Translations under genes and position numbers: made by a program
In this document: piece after piece, positions 44,175-55,952 of the stretch
Position numbering within the stretch: the stretch's first letter is position 1
How the letters are laid out: the number at the start of each line of letters is the position of its first letter
DNA from: Gammaproteobacteria bacterium
Lineage (GTDB): Bacteria > Pseudomonadota > Gammaproteobacteria > GCA-001735895
Direction of reading: 5' to 3'
NCBI GenBank assembly: GCA_030066085.1
Contig: JASJCI010000032.1
Coordinates: forward strand, 1-64,000
DNA: 64,000 nucleotides
Notes under the pieces: generated by a model
Told to the model about the DNA's origin: nothing
Database searches by the model: none
Seen by the model: only the letters and a program-made list of their open reading frames with translations

Positions 44175-45500
44175 ATGGCCGTCGGCCCGTTCGATTCGTC
44201 GATTTATCGCATGCTGCTGCGCGACGAAGAGGTCGCGGCCTGTTTCGACGATGCCGCCCAGATCGAATCATGGTTGAAGGTCGAGTCGGCGCTGGCCAAG
44301 GCGCAGGCAGGGATCGGCCTGCTGCCCGCCGATGCCGCCGCGGCCATAGAACAGGCCTGCAAAACCTGTGATATCGACCCGGCTCGACTGGCCGCGCGTA
44401 CGGGGAGGGACGCTATCCCCGTGCCGGCACTGCTTGCACTGGTGCGCGAGAAGCTGGCGGCGGAGCACGCGGACTGGCTGCACTTCGGCGCCACCACGCA
44501 GGATATCGTCGACACCGGCCTGGTGCTGCGCCTGCGCGCGGTCTGCGATATCGTCGATGCGCGCCTGCGGCTGCTGCTGCAGCTACTCGCGGACCTCGCC
44601 GATGCGCATGCCGAATTGCCGATGATTGCGCGCACGCGGCGCATGCCGGCAACACCGACCAGCTTCGGTGCCGTGGTAGCGGCCTGGGGGGCACCGCTAC
44701 TGGCGCAGATCGAGTCGCTGGCGCAACTGCGTCCGCGCCTGTTGCGCGTGAGCCTCGCCGGCGCTGCCGGCAATGCTGCCGCGCTCGGCCCGCGGTCTGC
44801 CGAATTGCGCCAGGCACTGGCGCGGCAACTCGACCTGGTGGTCGACGACCTGTGCTGGCACACCGATCGTTCCGCGCTGCTTGAGCTGGCGTCCTGCCTT
44901 ACCCGTATAACCGCGGCGCTGGCAAAATTTGCCGACGACTGCCTGTTTGCCGCCGCGCCCGAGGTCGGCGAGCTGAAGCTGCCGGCGGAGGGCGGCTCGT
45001 CGACCATGCCGCACAAGCAAAACCCGGTACTGGCCGAAACCCTGCTCGCGCTGCACGAGATAGCGCTCTCGGGTGACGCCGAGTTGCGGCGCGCGGCGGT
45101 GCATCGCCAGCAGCGCGATGGTGCAGCCTGGCTGCTCGAATGGCATGCGCTGCCGCAAACCTGCCTGGCGGCCGGCCGCACACTGCAGATCGGCCTCGCG
45201 CTGCTGACCCGGATCGAACCGAATGCCGCACGCATGCGAGCCAATCTCGAGGGTGTACACGGGCTCGCGCATGCCGAGGCCATCAGTTTCCGCCTCGCGC
45301 AGCAAGTACCCCGTGCCGAGGCACGGGAGCTGGTCAAGCGGCTGTGTAAGCAAGCCGCGAATACCGATGCGAACCTGGTGCAGCTGGTGGCTGCCGAGTT
45401 CGCGGATGTCGACTGGCAAGCCGTGGTCGCGCCGGAAGCTCAACTGGGTGACGCCGCTGAACAGGCGCGGCGGTTCGCCGAACTGGCGCGCGCCACCTGA
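44175..45500 (+). CDS. pcaB: 3-carboxy-cis,cis-muconate cycloisomerase
   Basis: A 441-residue member of the fumarase/aspartase superfamily. The signature GGSSTMPHKQNP is present near residue 275, along with WLKVESALAKAQA and ADWLHFGATTQDIVDTGL. It turns carboxymuconate into carboxymuconolactone, which PcaC then decarboxylates. Six bases after pcaG. The string ends here: pcaIJ and pcaF, needed after 3-oxoadipate, are not in the window. Confidence 0.94.
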   Translation: MAVGPFDSSIYRMLLRDEEVAACFDDAAQIESWLKVESALAKAQAGIGLLPADAAAAIEQACKTCDIDPARLAARTGRDAIPVPALLALVREKLAAEHADWLHFGATTQDIVDTGLVLRLRAVCDIVDARLRLLLQLLADLADAHAELPMIARTRRMPATPTSFGAVVAAWGAPLLAQIESLAQLRPRLLRVSLAGAAGNAAALGPRSAELRQALARQLDLVVDDLCWHTDRSALLELASCLTRITAALAKFADDCLFAAAPEVGELKLPAEGGSSTMPHKQNPVLAETLLALHEIALSGDAELRRAAVHRQQRDGAAWLLEWHALPQTCLAAGRTLQIGLALLTRIEPNAARMRANLEGVHGLAHAEAISFRLAQQVPRAEARELVKRLCKQAANTDANLVQLVAAEFADVDWQAVVAPEAQLGDAAEQARRFAELARAT

Positions 45501-45515
45501 CGCGGGAAACCGCGG

Positions 45516-46706
45516 TCAGCGGCTCGCGGCCCCGGCTTTTTCCTGTTTCTGCTTCACGAGCTGAAATGCCAGCAGTGCAATCAATGCCAGCATTATGGCG
45601 ATGCCCCCGAGCACCAGCGGGGCCGCCGGGCTGCCCGTGAGGTCGATCGAGTAGCCGGCGATCATCGGGAAAATACCCATGCCCAGGTAGTACATCGTGA
45701 AAAAGATTCCCATGCCCAGGGCGCGGTTGGTCGGACCGAGCACCTGCGCAGGCAGCGCCATGATCAAACCGCCCGCGGGGCCGAAAACGAGGCCGATTGC
45801 GATGAACAGCAGCACGTAGGCGGACGTCAGGGGTATGGTCCACAGCAGTACGGCGATGGCGAGAAAGCTGACGACCATCGTTGCCACCGGGCGACCGATC
45901 CGCTCGGCCACCCACGCGCCCAGCGGCAGGGCCGGAATGATCAGCCAGCTGGCCAGGCTGACCGTCGCGCCTGCCGCACCCAGCTCGAAACCCCGAGTGA
46001 CCAGGTATTCCGCGCCAAAACTCAGCGGCAGGATCAACGCCACGTTGTAGAGCGCCCACACGCAGCCGCTCAAGACTGCGCCCTGCAGCTCGGCCCGGCT
46101 GAGTCGCGCCGGGGTCGGCGGCCCCGCGGGCGGGTCGATATCTTCGTTGCCGGGCGGGCTGGTATAAACCAGTGCGACCAGCAGCAGGGCCAGGGTCGAG
46201 AGCGCGACCGGCACGAAAAAAGCCCAGCGGAGACCGATTACATCCGAGAGCGGCCCGATGATCACCAGTGCCAGCGCAATTCCGAGCGGCCAGCTGGATA
46301 TCAATACGCCCATCGCGGTGGCGATGCGTCGACCGACGAACCAGTCGGTAACCATCTTGGTCAGCAGCACGTTCAGCAGGACCGCGCCCAGGCCGGCCAG
46401 CAGGCGCCCGCCGAACATTACCGGGTAAAGTTCAGACAGGGCGAGTGCCGCGCCGCCCAGCGTCATCATCGCCAGGCCCGCGAGCACGATACGCTTGTCG
46501 CCGAAGCGCTGACCCAGCCAGCCGCCGGGAAGTGCGAACAGCGCTCCGGGCAACAGGTAAAGGCCGATCAGTGTACCCAGCTCGGTATGCGTCAGTATCG
46601 CCTCGTCCGTCAGCCTGGGTCCAACCGCGGCAATCGACTGGAACTGGAATCCCATGGTCATGCGGGCGAGGGTCAGCGTGACGAGAATCAGCCAAAGGCG
46701 TTGCAT
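45516..46706 (-). CDS. MFS transporter
   Basis: A 396-residue carrier with about 12 hydrophobic segments. The start MQRLWLILVTLTLARMTMGFQFQ and GGWLGQRFGDKR between helices 2 and 3 are MFS features; it resembles the nitrate/nitrite/cyanate (NarK/CynX-like) group, but substrate is not readable. It converges on pcaB and may or may not belong with the aromatic genes. Start at ATG 46706. Confidence 0.82.
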   Translation of the reverse strand: MQRLWLILVTLTLARMTMGFQFQSIAAVGPRLTDEAILTHTELGTLIGLYLLPGALFALPGGWLGQRFGDKRIVLAGLAMMTLGGAALALSELYPVMFGGRLLAGLGAVLLNVLLTKMVTDWFVGRRIATAMGVLISSWPLGIALALVIIGPLSDVIGLRWAFFVPVALSTLALLLVALVYTSPPGNEDIDPPAGPPTPARLSRAELQGAVLSGCVWALYNVALILPLSFGAEYLVTRGFELGAAGATVSLASWLIIPALPLGAWVAERIGRPVATMVVSFLAIAVLLWTIPLTSAYVLLFIAIGLVFGPAGGLIMALPAQVLGPTNRALGMGIFFTMYYLGMGIFPMIAGYSIDLTGSPAAPLVLGGIAIMLALIALLAFQLVKQKQEKAGAASR

Positions 46707-46910
46707 GCAGGGTCCGGGGCTTGTTATAGCGTCGCTGCAAGGTAACACAACTTCTCTATGATGCCGGCAAGTATCGACCGCAATGGCGCTCTTTACCCTG
46801 TCCATGCAGGCCAGGTCCCGGCCACGCCACGCTGGCGGAGCGATCACCCGACTGGCGACCCCGCCGATCTCGCGCTAGTATCGGCGGGCTGACAAGAACC
46901 AGAAATCGAA

Positions 46911-48680
46911 GTGTCCCAAAGCCACGAGCGCAAACTCGCCGTCCTGCTGCATGCCGACATCGTCGGCTCGACCGCCCTGGTGCAAAAGGACGAAAGCCTG
47001 GCGCATGCGCGCATGCAGGCGGCGTTTCGATCCTTTGCCGACGCGATCGCCGAACATGGCGGCAGCACGCAGGAGATTCGCGGCGATGCGCTGGTGGCGG
47101 AGTTTGCGCGCGCCTCCGATGCAGTGACTGCGGCCATATCTTTCCAGCGGCATAACTCACGCATCAATCAATCGATCGCTGACGATCTGAAACCGCTGCT
47201 GCGTATCGGTATTGCGATGGGCGAGGTAATCGTTGCCGATAACACGGTAACCGGCGAAGGCATCGTGCTCGCGCAACGGCTCGAACAGCTGGCGCCGCCC
47301 GGGGGGATCTGTATCCAGGGTGCTGCCCGTGAAACCGTACCGAAGCGGCTGCCGTTCGCATTCAAATCGCTTGGCGAGCAGATGCTCAAGGGCTTCGAGC
47401 AGCCGGTCCGCGCTTACCTGCTAGACACCGGCGAACAGGTCGGCGAGATGCCGGTCGCACCCGCGGCCCCGACGAAATCACCGATACTCGAACTGCCGGC
47501 AAAACCATCCATCGCGATCCTGCCGTTCGATAACATGAGTAACGACCCGGAGCAGGAGTTTTTCGCCGAAGGCATCAGCGAGGACATCATTACCGAGCTG
47601 TCCAAGTTCCGCTCGTTTTTCGTGATCGCGCGTAACTCGTCATTTTCTTTCAAGGGGCAGTCCCTGAACGCGCGGCAGATCGGCAGCAATCTCGGCGTGC
47701 GATACGTGGTCGAAGGCAGCGTCCGCCGTGCCGGCAAGCGGGTCAGGATTACCGCGCAGTTGATCGATGCCGTCGACGATACGCATTTATGGGCCGAGCG
47801 CTACGACCGTGATCTCGAGGATATTTTCGCGGTGCAGGACGAGGTAACGCGCGCAATCGTCACCGCGATCGAGCCGCAGCTTGCTACCACCGAGCAGCAG
47901 CGCGCGCGGCGCAAACCGACCGATAATCTCGATGCCTGGGAATGTTACCAGCGCGGTCTCTGGCATATGTTCAGCTACGATCGCACCGACGAGGCGCAGC
48001 ATTTTTTCGAGCGCGCGATTGCGCTGGACCCGGAGTTTTGCCGGGCCTATGCCGGGCTTGCCTATACGCGCGCGATCCGGATTCTGCTCGGTGCCGCAGC
48101 GGATCTCGAGACCGAACTGCGGCAGGGTATCGACGCCGCCGAACGCGCCATCGGCATCGACGGGGGTGATCCCTTCGCTCATTTTGCCCGCGGACGGATC
48201 GCGATCTTCAGCGGTGAACACGAAAGGGCGCTGGCCGCGTTTCGCCGTGCGCTGGAACTGAATCCGAACTATGCGCTGGCGCACTTCGGGCTGGCCCACG
48301 GGCTCTGGCACGCCGGTCGCCCCGCCGAGGCGCTGCCGCACCACGACGAGGCCATCCGCCTGACACCGAGCGATCCCATCATGTGGGCATTCCTCGCGAG
48401 CAAGGCGATTGCGCTGGTCATGGATGGGCGCGAGCAAGAGGGCGTGGCGATTTCGCGCGAGGCCCAGGGATACAGCGATCACCACCTGTTCGCCTACCTG
48501 GCCGAGGTCAGCGGTCTCGGCCTGCTGGGACGCGTGGATGAAGCTGAAATCGCGCTTATGCGCCTGCGCGGCGTGCAAGCCGACATATCGCTCGAATTTT
48601 TGCAGCGCTCGCTGCCGATGGCCGAGTCGGAGGCAAAGCGACGATTCCTGCGCGGGCTCGAGCTCGCGGGCCTGGGCTGA
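46911..48680 (+). CDS. Class III cyclase-homology/TolB-like/TPR protein
   Basis: A 589-residue three-part protein. Residues 8-165: class III nucleotide cyclase domain with metal Asp16 (HADIVGST) and Asp59 (RGDALVAEF). Residues 200-320: a TolB-like domain, PSIAILPFDNMSNDPEQEFFAEGISEDI. From 335: TPR repeats. The transition-state Asn of active cyclases (usually V-N-x-A-x-R) reads I-V-L-A-Q-R, and the purine-specifying Lys is Glu55, so nucleotide cyclisation is doubtful. GTG at 46911. Divergent from the MFS gene. Probably a cytoplasmic signalling or scaffold protein. Confidence 0.85.
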   Translation: MSQSHERKLAVLLHADIVGSTALVQKDESLAHARMQAAFRSFADAIAEHGGSTQEIRGDALVAEFARASDAVTAAISFQRHNSRINQSIADDLKPLLRIGIAMGEVIVADNTVTGEGIVLAQRLEQLAPPGGICIQGAARETVPKRLPFAFKSLGEQMLKGFEQPVRAYLLDTGEQVGEMPVAPAAPTKSPILELPAKPSIAILPFDNMSNDPEQEFFAEGISEDIITELSKFRSFFVIARNSSFSFKGQSLNARQIGSNLGVRYVVEGSVRRAGKRVRITAQLIDAVDDTHLWAERYDRDLEDIFAVQDEVTRAIVTAIEPQLATTEQQRARRKPTDNLDAWECYQRGLWHMFSYDRTDEAQHFFERAIALDPEFCRAYAGLAYTRAIRILLGAAADLETELRQGIDAAERAIGIDGGDPFAHFARGRIAIFSGEHERALAAFRRALELNPNYALAHFGLAHGLWHAGRPAEALPHHDEAIRLTPSDPIMWAFLASKAIALVMDGREQEGVAISREAQGYSDHHLFAYLAEVSGLGLLGRVDEAEIALMRLRGVQADISLEFLQRSLPMAESEAKRRFLRGLELAGLG

Positions 48681-48863
48681 CGTACCCCTGGCGCCGCCAT
48701 CTTTACCTCGCGTGCCTCGATGGTCGTAATCCAGCGACCGTTTGAATCGCCTTGCTCGCGCATTTTTGTGAGATATTGCGCGATAATCGAAAAAATTTCT
48801 TAATATTTGCCCGAAAACGGGTAAATTTATTGCAATTTATTATCCGCTTCCTAAATTACCGCC

Positions 48864-49139
48864 ATGAGCGCTCCCGCCAGTCTTCAACCCCTGCTGGATC
48901 ACCTCGGCCAGGTCAGCCGGCTCTCGCCGGCCGAGGCCGAGAAAATCGTTGCCGAGGTGATCGCTTTTTTCCAGGAAACGCCGGAGGATTTCGTCCGCCG
49001 TCGCCACCGGGAATTGAAACAGGCGGAAGGCTGGTCCAACGAGCGTATATTCGCAACCATCGAGGGCGAATTGCGGGGCCAGGTGTTTGCCGCGCCGTCG
49101 CTTAGCCAGCGCCAGATTCGGCGCATGATTTACGGATAG
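48864..49139 (+). CDS. Hypothetical 91-aa protein upstream of glmS
   Basis: Not recognised. A 91-residue protein. The N-terminal half has regular helices (LQPLLDHLGQVSRLSPAEAEKIVAEVI), followed by FFQETPEDFVRRRHRELKQAEGWSNERIF and QRQIRRMIYG. The small size, basic C-terminus and helix-turn-helix-like RQIRRMI end would suit nucleic-acid binding. It ends ten bases before glmS and is probably co-transcribed; the A/T-rich 50 bases before it may hold the promoter of both. Confidence 0.7.
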   Translation: MSAPASLQPLLDHLGQVSRLSPAEAEKIVAEVIAFFQETPEDFVRRRHRELKQAEGWSNERIFATIEGELRGQVFAAPSLSQRQIRRMIYG

Positions 49140-49149
49140 GAAAAAACCC

Positions 49150-50982
<1,833 letters not shown>

Positions 50983-51148
50983 AGCGGAAAGCATGACTCC
51001 GGGTACCTTGCAACCGGGTGGTCACTCGCGGGCTATTGGACCGGTTGGGCTATGGCTGCATGCTCGAGAAGTCCAGCCATCGTGGTGCCTCTCAAAAAAG
51101 TTACAGGAACCTGCTGTGCTAACTGTCGATAAACGCAGTAGTGGCAAA

Positions 51149-52081
51149 TCACCTGTCGAGACTTGTAAAGTCGCTTTCCAGGTTGTCGCGATCCCAGTCG
51201 GCCAGGACTGCGGCAGCCTCGTAGGTCGTCTGCAGGAAATCCAGCAGGGCCGCGTCAGGATCTTCAGCGTTGCGCAGCGCTTCGTAGGGTAATACGAACT
51301 CGCCTAACTCGGCGTGGTAATACGCCGCGTCCGGTTTGACCGGGTAATCGTTGAAGCCTTCAGGGGCGGGGTAGGCGTAAGCATAGAATGCCGCTTCACC
51401 CAATCCTGCCCCGGGCCAGAATCCCGCGCTTGAAACCTCGTGCGAGTAGGCTTCTTCCATGACCCAGTCGGCACAGTTTGGCGCGCCGCCCGGATGTTTT
51501 GGCGCCGTGCGTCCGGAAAAGCGAGTAACGGCGAGGTCGAACGCTCCCCAGAAAAAATGCACGGGACTGACCTTGCCGTGAAAGCGGGATCGGAACACCG
51601 TAAAGACGCGATCGACCTGGGTCAGTATCCGCCAGAAGCGGGTCACGGCTTCCTTGTCGTAGGCGGCCAGCGCGGTGTTTTGGTCAAATGCCGTTATGGG
51701 ATCTGGAATCTCAACCGGCTTGGGATAAATCGATACGTTGATACCGAGTCGAGCCAGGCTGCTCATGGTTTTGTCGTAGAAGTCCGCCACGGACATGGGT
51801 TCCAGGGAGAACCGTTCCTGCCTCCCGTCACTCAGCTGGATGACAAGCTGGTGATCGCAAAAGTCGAAGTCGATCTGGAATGTGCGGTTTTGATAGGGTA
51901 TGGATGACGTCGTCAGACCGCGTGCGGAAACGTATAGCGGCACATGCCAAGAATGATTGATCCAGGGCGTCTGGGTCAATCGTACTTTGCCGACTATCTG
52001 GGTCCACAGGTGTAGCGTCGAATAGCTGTCCTGCCATTGTTCGAGAGGCAGGCTCGGCCAGTCCGTAGCGTGATCGTTCAT
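51149..52081 (-). CDS. DUF5996 family protein
   Basis: A 310-residue protein matching DUF5996 in full: WPSLPLEQWQDSYSTLHLWTQIVGKVRL at the start, HSWHVPLYVSARGLTT, FDFCDHQLVI, WGAFDLAVTRFSGR and AYSHEVSSAGFWPG. The family has no known role; the His-rich, Trp-rich blocks suggest a metal or small-molecule site. No signal peptide. The start at 52081 is chosen because it opens the domain; no good ribosome-binding site was seen. The 166-base gap to glmS shows nothing recognisable. Confidence 0.85.
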   Translation of the reverse strand: MNDHATDWPSLPLEQWQDSYSTLHLWTQIVGKVRLTQTPWINHSWHVPLYVSARGLTTSSIPYQNRTFQIDFDFCDHQLVIQLSDGRQERFSLEPMSVADFYDKTMSSLARLGINVSIYPKPVEIPDPITAFDQNTALAAYDKEAVTRFWRILTQVDRVFTVFRSRFHGKVSPVHFFWGAFDLAVTRFSGRTAPKHPGGAPNCADWVMEEAYSHEVSSAGFWPGAGLGEAAFYAYAYPAPEGFNDYPVKPDAAYYHAELGEFVLPYEALRNAEDPDAALLDFLQTTYEAAAVLADWDRDNLESDFTSLDR

Positions 52082-52911
52082 CAAGCTTTTACTCCGGCGT
52101 TTGCGTGAAAATAACAGCTCTGGTGGGCTGGGTGGTATTCGGGACAGTATACCTTTTTCAGCCGCAGCAGCGGCTGACAAGCAGGGTTACTGTCTCCAGA
52201 ACGATTCGTGATTGTTCCGTCGCGCGTCGATCTCCGCGCGTCGTTCAGCGCGCCGCGCCGGCGCGATTTCACCCATTTGAGCGATGCCGGACGCTGCCGT
52301 TTGTGTTACCACGTTTACCTGATCTTCGGCGCCGAACGGCTGACGACTCGATGCGACGCGCTCGCAGCGATCCAGTCGCGCCCGGCGGAGCTGAATTCGT
52401 CGACAACCAGCGGAGAAAAAGATGCGAATCCTCGTTCCCGACCCGCTGCCGCCCGCTTTCGCACCTGCGCAAGCGGCGTTGTTCGATTGGCTCGACCCCG
52501 CAAAAACCTGCGCTACGGGACTGACCGGGGCGTCGAGCAAAGCGATACCCGGTAGCGCTCCATCGAACGCGTGCCCCGCTGCGAAATTGGTCGACAGGTC
52601 TCTTCATTCGATACTCTGCGGTCCGAAATCTAATACCTTGTCGAATGTGCATGCAGCGGCAACGACAAGCGCGCATGCTCCGGCACTGTCAAATGCGAGA
52701 TCTTCCGGACGGGTCGATGCGAAGCTCGCGATTGCCTGCACAACGAGACTGCCAAAATATAACAAATCGGCAGAAAAACCCGCCCGGGGTACGACCGGTG
52801 CTGAACGCACCCGTCGCTCGAACCCGAGCGTTCAAAGCCGTTCCTGTCACTTGACGCGAGTCATCCGGAATCACAGGGCTCCGGATAGCATGGGCAAATA
52901 AGGAGGGAAAC
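52082..52911. other. 830-base gene-free stretch before penicillin acylase gene
   Basis: No convincing gene on either strand. Open frames of 60-160 codons exist but have no ribosome-binding site, family match or normal composition (Ser/Ala/Arg-rich, proline-poor). It may hold a decayed gene and the divergent promoters of DUF5996 and the acylase. The A/T-rich segment near 52740-52780 (AAAATATAAC) is a possible -10 region for the acylase, 130-170 bases upstream. AAGGAGGG before 52912 is a good ribosome-binding site. Confidence 0.5.
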
Positions 52912-55836
52912 ATGAATAAACTCAATGCCATTCTGGCCGCCGGTCTGATGTTCGTCACGCTACCGGCCGCGGCCAGCGAAATTATCCTGCCGGGCCTCGA
53001 CGCGCCGGTCACCGTCACGCGCGACAGCAACGGCATTCCGCACATCCGCGCCCGCAACGAGCACGACCTGTTCTTCATGCAGGGCCGCGTCCACGCCGAG
53101 GATCGGCTGTGGCAGATGGACCTGCTGCGCCGCTCGGCCGCGGGTACGCTGGCCGAGCTGTTCGGCCCGCCGCTGGTGGCAAGCGATGTCGAAACGAGGA
53201 CAATCGGCTTCTCCCGCGCGGCCGAACGCTCGCTCGCCGCGCACTCGGCGGCGACACGCGAGATCTTCGAGGCCTATAGCGCCGGCGTCAACTCGTTCAT
53301 CGACGCGGCCGAAACCGCGGGCCAGCTGCCGCCCGAGTACGGTGCCCTGACCCTCGGCACGGTCAAACGCTGGACGCCGCTGGATACGGTGCTCGTCGGC
53401 AAGGCGCTCGGTGCCGGTACATCGTTCGACGTGGCCGGCGACATCGACCTGACGATTGCGTTTGAGACCTACAGGACCGTCGGCACCCTGCTGCCGGCAC
53501 CTTTCGGTTTCGATGGCAGCGCGCTGTTTTTCGGGGACCTGTTCCGCAGCGAGCCGCTCGATCCGGCGTCGACCGTGCCCGATGCGTTGAACGCATTTCC
53601 GCCGCGGGCCAAGCGCCCGCGATTGCGCGAGCGCCTCGAGGCGCTGCGCGAACGCCTCGGTGACGATGCGCTCGAGGATGCCGAGGAATACCTCGAGCGC
53701 ATTCGCAAGCTGCCGAAAATACCGGGCACGATGAGTCTCGAGATCGATGACCTCGGCGGCAGCAACACCTGGGTTATCGGCGGTCAGCACACGCCGAGCG
53801 GCCGCCCGCTGCTCGCCAACGACGCCCACCTGCCGCTCGAAAGCCCGACCTTTTTCCACGACATGCACCTGGTCGCGCCGGGCTATCACGCGATCGGCAG
53901 CACCTTGCCGGGCGCGCCCTGCGTCGCCCGCGGGCACAACGCGTCGATCGCCTGGGGCGTGACCAATGCGCGTCTCGACATCACCGACGTCTTCGATGAG
54001 ACGGTCGTGCCGGCGCCGACTCCGAGCGGTCTGGCAACCCTGCATGACGACGGCCTGGACCCGGTCGAGCTGGTTTTCGAAGCTTTCCTGGTCAAAATAG
54101 GCGGCAGCCTGGTGCCGGCCAGGTTCGACGACATCAGCGGGTTCCCGCCCGGCGTACGGCCCGTGCTCATCGTCCCGCGGCGCAACCACGGCCCGCTGAT
54201 TACGCCACCCGATGAAACAACGGGCGCGGCGCTGAGCGTGCAGTCGACCGGCTTCGGCCCGACGCTCGATCCCGAGGGCCTGTGCGATATCAGTCGCGCG
54301 CAGAATCTCGACGAGTTCAAGGCCGCGCTGCAAAAGATCGACTTTGCGTCGCAGCACTTTTCCTACGCCGATCGGCACGGCAACATCGCCTATTTCGCGT
54401 CCGGCGAGTTGCCGCTGCGCAAGGACCTGCAAAAACAAACCGATCCGACCAATCCGGTAACGCCGCCGTTCCTGATTCGTGACGGCAAGGGCGGCGAGGA
54501 CTGGCTCCCGCTCGCCGGGCCGCTGCCGCCGAACCAGGCGACGCCGTACGCGATCCTGCCGTTCGACGAAATGCCGCGGGTCGAAAATCCGCCCGGCGGC
54601 GTGATCGTCAACGCCAACAACGACCCGGTCGGCAATACGCTCGACAACAACGTGCTCAACGATTTTCGTGCAGGCGGCAACGGCTTGCGCTACCTGAGCT
54701 GGGGCGGGCGCAGTTTCTCGCTGCGCGCCGGCCGCATCACCGAGATGATCGGCGAGGAGCTCGCCGGCAATCCGAAACGCCCGTGGCGTCGCGGCAAGAT
54801 CAGCTTCGCCGACATGCGCAAGCTGCAAGCCGACATCGTGCTCAGCGATGCGCGCATCTTTACGCCCTACATCTTCGACGCCTGGGACAATGCCAACGCG
54901 GCCGGCGCGCACCCGGTGCTCGCGTCGTTCACGCTCGATCCACGCATCGCCGAGGCGGTCGAGCGCCTGCGGCACTGGGATTTCAGGACGCCGACCGGCA
55001 TTCCCGAGGGCTATGATGCGAAGCGTGACGAAAATGATGCGGCCAGCAGCGTCGCGACGACGATCTATTCGACCTGGCGTGGCAAGATGGTGGCGAATAC
55101 GATCGACGCGACCCTCGACGGCATCAGTGCGGTCGCCGGGATCGACCTTCCCAAACCGGGCGATCGCGAGGAACTACTGACCGCGCTCAAGCATTTGCTC
55201 GACTGCGTCGACGCGTTGGGCGGCGTCGACGCGTGCGAAAACGGCGTCAGCGAATCGGGCCTGAACTTCTTCAACGTGCCGGGTTTCGCAATCGAAGATC
55301 CGGCCGCCCGCCGCGACATCGTCATACTCGCTTCGCTGGCCGAAGCGCTCAACCTGTTGGCCGATGAGCCGTTTGCGCCGGCATTCGCCAATTCGACCGA
55401 CCAGGACGATTACCGCTGGGGCAGGCTGCACCGCATCGTCATCAAGCACGCCCTGGGTGACGTCGACGGTCGGTTCAATTTCCCGCCGGCCTTCGGTTTA
55501 TTCCCGCCGCCGCTGGCCGATCTCGCCGGCATCCCGACCGACGGCGCCTTCGAGACGGTCGACGTCGGCTCGCCGCTCAGCGCGACCAACGTGCGCGTGC
55601 GCGACAGCGATTCGTTCATGTTCGACTCCGGTGCGACCGGGCGCCTCGTCGCCTGGCTCGGCTGGTTCAAGGTGCGCGCGGTATCGAGTCTGCCCGGCGG
55701 CGAGAGCGGAGTTCCCTTCAGCCCGTTCTATGTCAACCTGCTCGATCCGTATCTCCGCAACGAGACCTACCCGCTGCTGACCTCGCCGCGCGCGATCAGT
55801 GCGCAGGCGTACTCGACGGACAACTACCGGCCGTAG
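52912..55836 (+). CDS. Secreted penicillin acylase-family N-terminal nucleophile hydrolase
   Basis: A 974-residue precursor. Signal peptide to about residue 21, alpha-chain with RDSNGIPHIRARNEHDLFFMQGRVHAEDRLWQMDLLRR, then the processing site LGGS with nucleophile Ser284 (SNTWVIGG), where autocleavage should create the beta chain. HGPLI, IAYFASGELPLR and VNANNDP (oxyanion Asn) follow. The family includes penicillin acylases and acyl-homoserine-lactone acylases (PvdQ/QuiP); the large Asp/Pro-rich C-terminus and length (974) resemble the latter group only loosely. Periplasmic. No operon partners. Confidence 0.88.
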   Translation: MNKLNAILAAGLMFVTLPAAASEIILPGLDAPVTVTRDSNGIPHIRARNEHDLFFMQGRVHAEDRLWQMDLLRRSAAGTLAELFGPPLVASDVETRTIGFSRAAERSLAAHSAATREIFEAYSAGVNSFIDAAETAGQLPPEYGALTLGTVKRWTPLDTVLVGKALGAGTSFDVAGDIDLTIAFETYRTVGTLLPAPFGFDGSALFFGDLFRSEPLDPASTVPDALNAFPPRAKRPRLRERLEALRERLGDDALEDAEEYLERIRKLPKIPGTMSLEIDDLGGSNTWVIGGQHTPSGRPLLANDAHLPLESPTFFHDMHLVAPGYHAIGSTLPGAPCVARGHNASIAWGVTNARLDITDVFDETVVPAPTPSGLATLHDDGLDPVELVFEAFLVKIGGSLVPARFDDISGFPPGVRPVLIVPRRNHGPLITPPDETTGAALSVQSTGFGPTLDPEGLCDISRAQNLDEFKAALQKIDFASQHFSYADRHGNIAYFASGELPLRKDLQKQTDPTNPVTPPFLIRDGKGGEDWLPLAGPLPPNQATPYAILPFDEMPRVENPPGGVIVNANNDPVGNTLDNNVLNDFRAGGNGLRYLSWGGRSFSLRAGRITEMIGEELAGNPKRPWRRGKISFADMRKLQADIVLSDARIFTPYIFDAWDNANAAGAHPVLASFTLDPRIAEAVERLRHWDFRTPTGIPEGYDAKRDENDAASSVATTIYSTWRGKMVANTIDATLDGISAVAGIDLPKPGDREELLTALKHLLDCVDALGGVDACENGVSESGLNFFNVPGFAIEDPAARRDIVILASLAEALNLLADEPFAPAFANSTDQDDYRWGRLHRIVIKHALGDVDGRFNFPPAFGLFPPPLADLAGIPTDGAFETVDVGSPLSATNVRVRDSDSFMFDSGATGRLVAWLGWFKVRAVSSLPGGESGVPFSPFYVNLLDPYLRNETYPLLTSPRAISAQAYSTDNYRP

Positions 55837-55846
55837 AAACACCCGC

Positions 55847-55869
55847 TCCCGCCGCCGCGCGCGGCGGGA
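55847..55869 (+). terminator. Hairpin terminator after acylase gene
   Basis: TCCCGCCGC, loop CGCGC, GCGGCGGGA (9-bp perfect stem), 11 bases after the acylase stop. No T tract, so function is probable but not certain. Confidence 0.5.
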
Positions 55870-55952
55870 CCGGTCGGTTCGCGACGACCAAGCGGATCAT
55901 TCGACCGGCGCAGTCCGCCGGACCTCGAGCTCGGCGGCGACATTACGCGGCG

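Noticed and set aside
52422-52901. Possible 159-aa gene before the acylase
   Set aside because: No ribosome-binding site, no recognisable domain, Ser/Ala/Arg-biased composition, and overlapping frames on the other strand look equally open.
52960-54975. A 671-codon minus-strand open frame opposite the acylase
   Set aside because: Shadow of the penicillin-acylase gene, Arg/Val/Ala-rich, with no start site or motif.
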